Positions 9,262 through 16,096 of a DNA stretch of 30,176 nucleotides are shown here, piece after piece. The notes beneath the pieces were generated by a model. It did not search any database. It worked only from the letters and a program-made list of their open reading frames with translations, and was not told the origin of the DNA. The translations under genes were made by a program, and so were the position numbers. Location: assembly GCA_964630705.1 (NCBI GenBank), contig CAZVZH010000030.1, positions 1 through 30,176 of the forward strand, read 5' to 3'. Source of the DNA: M3007 sp964630705. GTDB taxonomy: Bacteria; Bacteroidota; Bacteroidia; Chitinophagales; Saprospiraceae. How positions within the stretch are numbered: position 1 is the first letter of the stretch; every line of letters begins with the position of its first letter.

Positions 9262-10440
9262 TTACCAAGAAGGGTTACCCACTTGAATATCCTGATCGAC
9301 CGTTCCGTTGGTCACTTGAACCCAGAAACCTTTGGTTGTCAGGCGAAGAGCATCCACTGCGTACATATTGCTGCCCATATATACCAGGGGAGTGCCAATA
9401 GCCAAAGGCGTCGGGGCAGCAGGTGCGGCCGGGCTGCTGGTGGAATACAAGCCAATTACATTTTTAACCGTCCAGGTTTGGCCCGGAGGCGCCGTTGCTT
9501 TTATCGTCACCGGGGCTCTGCCATCGGGTCCATCGCAGGCGCAATAGTTGGGGGCTTGTGTCGAACAATCGGTTGTGCTTACCGTGGCCGAGCCCGTCAT
9601 CATGACCATGCAGCCGTTGACAGCATGTATTCCCGACACTTCATAAGCGCCAGCAATTGCCTGCGGGCCAAAGTTCAGAGCGCCGCCCGTACCGGGAACG
9701 GGGGCGCCGACAGCCATGCCGTTGCGCTTGAGTTGATAGTTGATTCCAATTTCCGAGCCGCTCAAGCCTACCGCCGGAGCGGGGCTTCCGGTGCAATAAC
9801 CGCCACCGCCGGTAACGTTGAATTTAGCAATTGGTGCGCAGCAACCAAAAGAATAACCATTACCTTCCACGCAGCCGTTGCCGGGTTTGCATATGGTCAG
9901 GATGGCAGCCTGACCGACGGTGCCCGTCAACATAATGGAGGAAATCTTGATCCCCATGCTGTTGTAAATTTCGAGCGTAAAATCCACATTGCCGCCAGCC
10001 GTTCCAACGGCCATGACCCGGTATTCGTAGTTGTTTCCGATTGAAAGGGGCGAGCCGCAAGCGACCATCCCGCCGGCCGGATTAGGCGTAGCTACCGTGA
10101 AATATGCAGCGCTGAAATTCCCCTGGGCGGTCATAAAACTCAACATCCCGCTGCAACCCGGGGTGTAAGGACCAGAGCCCGACGGTCCGCTGGTTACATT
10201 TACCACCAGATCGAGGCAACCAGTCGACGACCCACCGCAGCAGTTGCCGCCGTCGCCGTTACAATACTTGTAGTCCATCGGGGGCGTGTGGCTGATCCCG
10301 GTGGGCGAAAGGTTAAACTCAAAGCGGGAGCCATTGCCCGTGGGGTTGCACTGGGCTTGCAGGGTGTTCAAGGCACTCCCGGCAAGTAAAAAGAGGAAAG
10401 GGAAAAGAAGGGTTTGGAGCAGGGTAGACTTGCTTTTCAT
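9262..10440 (-). CDS. Secreted protein with Ig-like module and C-terminal NPSW module
   Basis: A 392-residue exported protein. The signal peptide is MKSKSTLLQTLLFPFLFLLA followed by GSALNTLQAQ, with cleavage likely after AQ or QA. The mature part begins with a Cys-rich region (CNGDGGNCCGG, TGCLDLVV, CAP residues), continues with a beta-rich domain of about 130 residues, then an Ig-like module of a kind common in Bacteroidota surface proteins (YCTGSPAPAVGLSGSEIGI), and closes with about 95 residues starting NYCACDGPDG and ending DIQVGNPSW. That last part matches the end of the adhesin at 4483-8232, suggesting shared export, anchoring or partner binding. No known T9SS sorting signature is present. 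A promoter-like pair lies about 200 nt upstream. The function of the domain is not recognised. Confidence 0.88.
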   Translation of the reverse strand: MKSKSTLLQTLLFPFLFLLAGSALNTLQAQCNPTGNGSRFEFNLSPTGISHTPPMDYKYCNGDGGNCCGGSSTGCLDLVVNVTSGPSGSGPYTPGCSGMLSFMTAQGNFSAAYFTVATPNPAGGMVACGSPLSIGNNYEYRVMAVGTAGGNVDFTLEIYNSMGIKISSIMLTGTVGQAAILTICKPGNGCVEGNGYSFGCCAPIAKFNVTGGGGYCTGSPAPAVGLSGSEIGINYQLKRNGMAVGAPVPGTGGALNFGPQAIAGAYEVSGIHAVNGCMVMMTGSATVSTTDCSTQAPNYCACDGPDGRAPVTIKATAPPGQTWTVKNVIGLYSTSSPAAPAAPTPLAIGTPLVYMGSNMYAVDALRLTTKGFWVQVTNGTVDQDIQVGNPSW

Positions 10441-10736
10441 GAGACGAGAATTTTTAAAATAAGGATTAATGTTTTATCATACGCCTACTCCCGGCGCTCC
10501 AGAGGAGACTCCGGCTGAAGCAAAATTTTCTTCAAAAAAAGAGAGTGGAAATAGTGGTCAGAACCGACCGGAATGTTCAACTCTCATGAGACGACGAAAA
10601 TGGATTAAACTGGATTAAAATTTAACGTTTGAATATTGCAGTAAAAGTATTTATTATTTCGGAATCGCAGCAATTGACGCCACTGCTTTGGTAGAAATTA
10701 CAGCCATATTTCTTTTATATCGAATATTGCTCTCAC
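10441..10736. promoter_or_regulatory. Divergent intergenic region with minus-strand promoter and repeated TCGTCTCATG motif
   Basis: On the minus strand TTG (rc of 10671-10673) is followed after 21 nt by TACTTTTA (rc of 10642-10649), close to the Bacteroidota consensus; this would drive the gene ending at 9262 with a leader of about 195 nt. Within that leader the motif TCGTCTCATG occurs at 10585-10594 (rc) and again at 10438-10447, where its ATG is the start codon. The internal copy opens a 9-codon frame that stops at once. The promoter of the plus-strand gene at 10737 is not clear. Confidence 0.35.
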
Positions 10737-11657
10737 ATGACACGCTCCCGTTTGTTGTTTACCCCGGTTTTGCCGGGTTTAGTTTTAGCGTTTTGCCTTG
10801 TTCGCTGCGCGCCGGCGCCTGAGCATTCAGCGCCTGTTGCAACCGGATTTACCCTGCCCTACCGGCTCGACCGCCCCGACACCAGTTTCAGCCTCCCGCC
10901 CGCCCTGCGCGAAATTTCCGGCCTCTGCACCGAGCCCGATAGCGGCCGGCTCCTGGCTGTCAACGACGAGCACGGGATCGTTTTCTACCTTAATCCGCAC
11001 AACGGCGCGATCGAAAAACGCCAGGAATTCGGCAACCCCGGCGACTATGAAGGCATCACGGCCGCCAACGACGCTATTTGGGTCGTCAAAAGCAACGGGA
11101 CGCTCTTCCAAATACCCCAACAAGGGCCTACCCGCTCCTACCCCACCGCACTCGACCGCGGCAACGATGTGGAGGGCCTTTGTTTTGATCCGGCACAACA
11201 GCAATTGTTGCTCGCCTGCAAAGGCACAGCCGGGCAAGGGAAAGCGTTCAAGCATAAGAAAGCCGTTTATGCTTTCGATTTGCAGGAAAAAAAACTGCTG
11301 GAACAGCCCGCGTTTTTGCTCGACCGCCGGGAAATCGCCGGCCGGAAAGGCGGAGGCGGAACCTTCAGCGCCCGCGTGCTCGAGTACTTCGGCTCTGATC
11401 ATGCGCCCTCGGCATTTGGTCCGTCGGGAATCGCGATTAGTCCGATTGACGGCAACCGATACCTGGTCGGCGCTGTTGGTAAAAGCCTGGCTGTAGTGCA
11501 TCCGGACGGACGACTGCTCGGAATTTATCCCCTAAACGCCGAGCAGCTTGTTCAGCCTGAAGGCCTGTGTTTTGACCGGGAGGGCCGGCTATATTTGAGT
11601 ACAGAAGGCAAAAATGGCCGGCCGGGCCGTATCTTTCGGTTTGAATTGCAGCAATAA
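10737..11657 (+). CDS. Lipoprotein of the SdiA-regulated (YjiK-like) beta-propeller family
   Basis: A 306-residue protein with a lipoprotein signal (hydrophobic stretch LFTPVLPGLVLAFCLVRC, lipid-attachment Cys at about 25 followed by APAP), so probably anchored in the envelope. The body has repeating beta-propeller strands: LREISGLCTEPDSGRLLAVND, YEGITAANDAIWVVKSNGTL, DVEGLCFDPAQQQLLLACKG, PSGIAISPIDGNRYLVGA and QPEGLCFDREGRLYLSTEG. The spaced E-G-L/I motifs and overall plan match the SdiA-regulated domain family, whose biochemical role is not established. The 30-nt gap to the next plus-strand gene suggests they may be co-transcribed. The start ATG at 10737 directly precedes the signal peptide. 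Confidence 0.82.
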   Translation: MTRSRLLFTPVLPGLVLAFCLVRCAPAPEHSAPVATGFTLPYRLDRPDTSFSLPPALREISGLCTEPDSGRLLAVNDEHGIVFYLNPHNGAIEKRQEFGNPGDYEGITAANDAIWVVKSNGTLFQIPQQGPTRSYPTALDRGNDVEGLCFDPAQQQLLLACKGTAGQGKAFKHKKAVYAFDLQEKKLLEQPAFLLDRREIAGRKGGGGTFSARVLEYFGSDHAPSAFGPSGIAISPIDGNRYLVGAVGKSLAVVHPDGRLLGIYPLNAEQLVQPEGLCFDREGRLYLSTEGKNGRPGRIFRFELQQ

Positions 11658-11687
11658 AGCAGCGTTTTTTAAAAAAACTAATTCCGA

Positions 11688-12377
11688 ATGAAGCATCAGG
11701 CATTGATCGAACAAGCCGAAACCCTGCTCGAAGACAGCGCCCCCTTACCCGCCGAGCCTACACGCTCGCTCCTGGGCGATTTGGTTTCCGCTCTCAAGAA
11801 AAAAGAGAGAAAGCAGGACAAGGAGAAGGATAAACAGGAGAAAGACAAACGGCCGGAGCGCACCATCGAAACCATGTTCCGGGTCACGGCTACCAACAGT
11901 CAGCGCCTCAGCGACCAGGCCGACGCCAAAGCCAATATTATGATCCAGGTCAATTCGATCATCATCACCGGCTTGTTTATTTTCCAGGATAAGGGCGGCA
12001 ACCCCGACCTGATTCTGCCGCTGGGCATCTTGCTCGCCGGAAGTGTGCTGACGATTATATTCGCCACCCTGGCCACCCGCCCGCAGATACCGAAAGGCAC
12101 CTTTACCCACGAAGAAATTGACGCGAACAAGGCGGACCTGCTCTTTTTCGGCAATTTTTACAAAATGCCGTTTGACGAATATGCCGCAGGCATGTTCAAG
12201 ATCATGCACGAAAAAACCGATTTGCACACCACACTCCTGCTCGACATTTACAACCAGGGACTGGTGCTGGGTCGTAAATACCGCATGTTGACCTTTGCCT
12301 ATAATGTGTTCATGTACGGTTTGGTGCTGGCCGTTGCGGGGTTTTTCCTCGCCACCAACCCGAATTTGTTGCATTGA
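11688..12377 (+). CDS. Pycsar-type transmembrane effector family protein (DUF5706)
   Basis: A 229-residue membrane protein. Residues about 1-65 are soluble, with a strongly charged Lys/Glu/Asp stretch (about 40-60). Then comes the family signature: METMFR-like TIETMFRVTATNSQRLSDQ, ADAKANIMIQVNSII, followed by two membrane helices (ITGLFIF and LPLGILLAGSVLTIIFATLA) and a final helix FMYGLVLAVAGFFLAT at the C-terminus. The pattern R-x-x-x-x-N-x-x-x-L-S-x-x-A-D-x-K-A-N-I is what I know from the Pycsar effector domain (PF18967), whose characterised members damage the membrane on sensing cyclic pyrimidine nucleotides during phage infection. Many Bacteroidota relatives carry an HD domain at the N-terminus; this one does not. 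The next gene, 94 nt downstream, is a GAF protein with cyclase-like residues. The defensive role is inference; similar chromosomal genes may be housekeeping. Confidence 0.75.
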   Translation: MKHQALIEQAETLLEDSAPLPAEPTRSLLGDLVSALKKKERKQDKEKDKQEKDKRPERTIETMFRVTATNSQRLSDQADAKANIMIQVNSIIITGLFIFQDKGGNPDLILPLGILLAGSVLTIIFATLATRPQIPKGTFTHEEIDANKADLLFFGNFYKMPFDEYAAGMFKIMHEKTDLHTTLLLDIYNQGLVLGRKYRMLTFAYNVFMYGLVLAVAGFFLATNPNLLH

Positions 12378-12378
12378 C

Positions 12379-12447
12379 CCCGTAGGGGCGGCCCTCGCAG
12401 CTGCCCTGTCCGCGTTACAGGGCGGCCGCGAGGGCCGCCCCTACGGG
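12379..12447. repeat. REP-like palindrome (31-bp arms)
   Basis: Left arm 12379-12409 and right arm 12417-12447 are inverted copies of 31 bp with two differences, one of which is a G-U wobble in RNA; the outer 20 bp are perfect and the loop is 7 nt. The outer sequence CCCGTAGGGGCGGCCCTCGC has the style of GC-rich palindromes that occur in many copies in Bacteroidota and cyanobacterial genomes. It starts 2 bases after the stop of the DUF5706 gene and ends 24 bases before the start of the GAF gene, so it could end or weaken transcription between them. Confidence 0.85.
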
Positions 12448-12471
12448 AACAATATAAAAAACTACTCAGCC

Positions 12472-14811
12472 ATGAGACAGCTCACCCTGGAGCCGACAAA
12501 AAAAACCGGCTCGAACGCGACGATCCACTCCGTCATTTCTTTTCAGCCGTTTTACCGGTTTTTGAAACAAAAAATCAAAGCGGAGGAAACGATCAAAACC
12601 CAGCTCTTCCAGGCACTGATCGATAAAATCGACGCTTATCCCGAACTGAAAAAGCCGGTTGAGGCGAAAAACCTGAGCCTGTACGAAGACCTGTACGAAC
12701 TGATCTACGCCTCCCTCACCGGCATTACCACCGAAGAAGACGAATCGTTGTGGGGCCTCGGCGCCCCCAAACCCGGGCGCATCTTTTATGGCACCGAAAA
12801 CCTCTGCTGTATGTTTCTGGAGCACGACCAGGAGCACAAAAAGATACCCGGCGCCGGGGGGGCGGACGTCTACCTGAACATGGAGCGCGCCTTCCTCTAT
12901 TCCCTGATCCTGGAGCGGTACTTTGATTTTAACCCTTTCGTCAAAACTGACATGATCCACAGTCTGATCGACCCGGTAACCCAACTATCCAAATACTATC
13001 GGGTGAATGTAGACAGCCGGTTTATAGAGATCAGCCACCAGGGAAAAATTCCGGCGCTCGACTTCAAAAAAATAGAAGCGCATGTGCACGACAATACGCT
13101 GCTCGATTATTTGCTCCAGGTGTTGCCCCTCCGCGATTTTACTTTTACCGGCTTCAACATTGTCTATTTCACTGAGTTTACCGGTCAGTACGCCATCCAA
13201 CTGATTCAATCGATGTTGCTCGACCGCACGCCAAAAGCCAAGGAGCAAAAAATGGTGGATTTGATCCAGGTGCTGCGCACTGTTGCCGGCTGCAAGGACG
13301 TGGACTTCGGCTTTATTCCCTTTGTGCGGCTCAACCGCGACCTGTTGCTCGATTTCGGCCAAATTTCCAGCTCCGTTTTGCTCGACTACCACAAGAAACA
13401 CGGGCGCACCGACTCAAGCGTAAAAAACTTCCTGGAAACCTACATTCAAGCCCCCAGGCCCTTCCTGCTCACCGACGGCAAAGCCCTGAAAGACGAAGGG
13501 GGCCAACTACTGCCCATCCTGAAAATGACTGAAGCCAAAGCCTTCGCGCTGCTGCCCCTCTATTACAACGGCGAACTCACCGGCGTGCTGGAAGTATACT
13601 CGAAGCGGGAAAAAATATTGGAGAAAAAACTGATCGTAAAAATCGACGCCACCCTGCCCTACATTGCCCAAATGATGAAAGAAGCGGTCGATAATTTTCA
13701 GGGCATGATCGCCCGCACCGTTACGGAAAAGTTTACCTCTATCCAACCAGCGGTACACTGGCGCTTCCGGGAAGCAGCATGGAATTATCTGTACGACTTC
13801 CTGATAGAAAAAAAACAACTGGAAATAGAACCCATCGCCTTCGAGCAACTTTACCCGCTCTACGGCGCCATCGATATTCGCAACTCCTCGGTAGAGCGCA
13901 ACCAGGCGCTGGAAAACGATTTGAGTTTCCAACTGAAACTGCTGGGGGAGACGTTCGCGCAACTGAAAAAAATCTATCCGCTTCCACTGTTGGATAAAAT
14001 GATCTACGAATGCGAAAAATGGTTGAACTATTTGACTACTTATTTCTCCACCGAAGAATCTATTCAACTCAATCATTTTTTAGACCAGGAAGCCAGCGCA
14101 GCGCTACACCATTTCAAAAACCTGGGGCCTGAGCCGGCCGCTATCGTCGAACGGTACGCCCAGTCGCTCGACGAACAAAACGGCCAGTCGCACCTGCACC
14201 GCCGCAACCTGGAAACCTCCACCCAGATGATCACCAAAGCGCTCGACGCCTATTTCGACCAGGCCGAGCAGCAACTGCAACGCGCTTATCCCTTTTACTT
14301 TGAAAAATACCGCACCGACGGGGTAGAGTACGATATGTTTATCGGCCAGTCGCTCACTCCCGATCAGCCATTCAGCCCCATTTATCTGCGCAACCTCCGC
14401 CTCTGGCAGGTGCAATCGATGGCTGAAATCCACCGGCTTATCCGCGACATGGAGCCGCAAATGCCCAAAGTTTTGCAGGTCACCCTGCTCATTTACGTCA
14501 ACAGCGACCCCATCGACATCCATTTCCGCAACGACGAAAAACGCTTCGACGTCGAAGGCGGCTACAACGTGCGCTATCAAATGATCAAAAAACGCATCGA
14601 CAAGGTCCGCATCCGTAACACCAACGAACGGCTCACCCAACCCGGAAAAATCGCCCTGGTGTACTCCAACCGCCACGACGCCAACGAGTACATCTCCCAC
14701 ATCCGCTACCTCCAGGCGCAAGGCCTGCTGAACGACGACCTCGAAGACCTCGAACTCGAAGAATTGCAAGGGGTGAGCGGACTGAAAGCGTTGCGCGTGG
14801 GGATTGGCTGA
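12472..14811 (+). CDS. GAF-domain protein with putative divergent class III nucleotide cyclase region
   Basis: A 779-residue soluble protein with no signal peptide or clear membrane helix. Residues about 1-280 are mostly helical and unrecognised; about 290-405 look like a GAF domain (AFALLPLYYNGELTGVLEVYS near 358). The C-terminal half holds residues in the order seen in class III cyclases: GAIDIRNSS with Asp468 (first metal site), EKYRTDG with Lys612 and Asp616 (the K-x3-D of base recognition and second metal site), KRFDVEGGYN with Asp693 and Asn699, and NTNER (Asn716, Arg720) followed by LTQPGKIALVYS, similar to the end of cyclase domains. The 148-residue spacing between the two Asp is about 100 longer than usual and would need a helical insertion, so the assignment is tentative. 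It could instead be a GAF signalling protein without catalysis. The start at 12472 was preferred; the frame upstream runs through the palindrome and the preceding gene. Confidence 0.85.
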   Translation: MRQLTLEPTKKTGSNATIHSVISFQPFYRFLKQKIKAEETIKTQLFQALIDKIDAYPELKKPVEAKNLSLYEDLYELIYASLTGITTEEDESLWGLGAPKPGRIFYGTENLCCMFLEHDQEHKKIPGAGGADVYLNMERAFLYSLILERYFDFNPFVKTDMIHSLIDPVTQLSKYYRVNVDSRFIEISHQGKIPALDFKKIEAHVHDNTLLDYLLQVLPLRDFTFTGFNIVYFTEFTGQYAIQLIQSMLLDRTPKAKEQKMVDLIQVLRTVAGCKDVDFGFIPFVRLNRDLLLDFGQISSSVLLDYHKKHGRTDSSVKNFLETYIQAPRPFLLTDGKALKDEGGQLLPILKMTEAKAFALLPLYYNGELTGVLEVYSKREKILEKKLIVKIDATLPYIAQMMKEAVDNFQGMIARTVTEKFTSIQPAVHWRFREAAWNYLYDFLIEKKQLEIEPIAFEQLYPLYGAIDIRNSSVERNQALENDLSFQLKLLGETFAQLKKIYPLPLLDKMIYECEKWLNYLTTYFSTEESIQLNHFLDQEASAALHHFKNLGPEPAAIVERYAQSLDEQNGQSHLHRRNLETSTQMITKALDAYFDQAEQQLQRAYPFYFEKYRTDGVEYDMFIGQSLTPDQPFSPIYLRNLRLWQVQSMAEIHRLIRDMEPQMPKVLQVTLLIYVNSDPIDIHFRNDEKRFDVEGGYNVRYQMIKKRIDKVRIRNTNERLTQPGKIALVYSNRHDANEYISHIRYLQAQGLLNDDLEDLELEELQGVSGLKALRVGIG

Positions 14812-14985
14812 TTTGCGATTTACGATTTAGCGATTTAGCGATTTACGATTTACGATTGGGTTCACTATTTCGGATAGGGGTAGATACCGCTCTTGAAATA
14901 CTCACAAGAGCCGCACCCAACCTTTCTTCCGGAAAAGTGAACCCAATCGTAAATCGTAAATCACTAAATCGTAAATCGTAAATCG
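14812..14985. repeat. Inverted heptamer-repeat element between convergent genes
   Basis: The two ends carry runs of a heptamer, CGATTTA/GATTTAC on the left and its complement on the right. A perfect 27-bp inverted repeat joins 14840-14866 with 14936-14962, and the similarity extends outward to both ends with small slips; the central spacer is 69 bp. It fills the whole space between the stops at 14811 (plus) and 14988 (minus). One arm also occurs at 1-66, again right after a stop codon, so it is a dispersed element. It may act as a terminator for both genes. Confidence 0.85.
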
Positions 14986-14987
14986 CC

Positions 14988-16034
14988 CTATTTCACCAAA
15001 TGCGCCGGCGGCGACAAAAACAAACCGATGTGTACGAAAAGCGCATTGGTTGGTTCCACTTTGAAGTCCGGGCTGAGGCCGTTTTTATCCTCAAAATCAC
15101 TGCTCAGGTTGTGCTGGTAGCCCACTTTGAAGTTGAGCCAGAGCCACTCGCCGAGTTGTTGCTCCAGCTGCACAGAAGCCAGTATTTCCGCGTGGTTGTA
15201 GGCGTAGTCGAGCGGGGCAGGAGCAGGATTTACGTCGATACGGTACGACTGCCCGCTGTATTCCACTCCGCCCAGGAGCAGCGTTTTCATCGTAAGGTTG
15301 CGGCGCACGAAGATGAAGGCCGGCAAAGCCGATTCGATCGCCCATTTTTCATTAAAATTCCGGTTGTACAACACAAATGGCAGCAAGCTCACCCGGTTGC
15401 GGAAGCCGTAGGAAAAGTTCAGGCCGAGGCCCCACTCGAGGTCTTCATGCGGCTTTTTCCCATACATCGCGAGTACTTTGTGGATGTTGAAACGCCGGTC
15501 GTACAGGCGCAGCCCGCGGTAATTGCCGTTGGCCGAGTTGCGGAGCCGGAGCAGGAGGTATTCGGTTTCGTTGAGCGATTTGGAAAACATCAGGCTCAGC
15601 GAGTGGCTGTTGAGCAATTTACCGTCGATCGACTGGAACGTTTCCTGGTGGTTGGCTCCGATGCGCTCGAACGCCACGGTTTCAGCGATGTAGCGGTAGC
15701 CCACCAGTAGCTTGATCCCCGGTTTGTTCAATACGGGCGCTTGCAAACTGGCCGTAAGCCCCTGCCAGTTTTTAAAACTGCTGTAAGGTGTTTGCTGCCC
15801 ATCCGACTCCGGCTCGTAGGTGCCGCTGCCCGTGCGCATGTAGGCTATTTCCAGGCCTTTCGACCGCGATTTATTGCGCACGCCGGGTTTGCAGTAGCAG
15901 CGAATAGCGGCGCTGCTGATGTTGGCGTCCACATCGTCGGGGAAATAATCGGGTTTGACCTGGCCGTAAACCGGCCGCGCAGCAAACAACAACAAGCAAA
16001 TCAAGGGCAACAGCCGGCGGGAAACACACATCAT
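14988..16034 (-). CDS. Putative outer-membrane beta-barrel protein (DUF6268-like)
   Basis: A 348-residue exported protein. The signal peptide is MMCVSRRLLPLICLLLFAARPVYG, probably cut before QVKPDY. The mature part is rich in alternating amphipathic strands with aromatic girdles (LEIAYMRTGSGTYEP, LLVGYRYIAETVAFE, LEWGLGLNFSYGF, LLLGGVEYSGQSYRI, LNFKVGYQHNLS), as in outer-membrane barrels, and resembles the uncharacterised DUF6268 family. The usual C-terminal aromatic is replaced by HLVK, so a barrel-assembly signal is not obvious. It lies 62 nt downstream of the phosphoesterase/barrel gene on the same strand and may be its operon partner. Either of two adjacent ATG codons (16034 or 16031) could start it. 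The function is unknown. Confidence 0.8.
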   Translation of the reverse strand: MMCVSRRLLPLICLLLFAARPVYGQVKPDYFPDDVDANISSAAIRCYCKPGVRNKSRSKGLEIAYMRTGSGTYEPESDGQQTPYSSFKNWQGLTASLQAPVLNKPGIKLLVGYRYIAETVAFERIGANHQETFQSIDGKLLNSHSLSLMFSKSLNETEYLLLRLRNSANGNYRGLRLYDRRFNIHKVLAMYGKKPHEDLEWGLGLNFSYGFRNRVSLLPFVLYNRNFNEKWAIESALPAFIFVRRNLTMKTLLLGGVEYSGQSYRIDVNPAPAPLDYAYNHAEILASVQLEQQLGEWLWLNFKVGYQHNLSSDFEDKNGLSPDFKVEPTNALFVHIGLFLSPPAHLVK

Positions 16035-16096
16035 GGAGCGGATAATTTTTCAGATAAATTGGGAGAGGGGTCGAAGGTAATCACCGGGGAGCGAAG

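Noticed and set aside
14812..14985. Heptamer runs considered as a CRISPR array or origin iterons
   Set aside because: There are no spacers of constant length and no cas or replication genes; the inverted symmetry points to a palindromic element.
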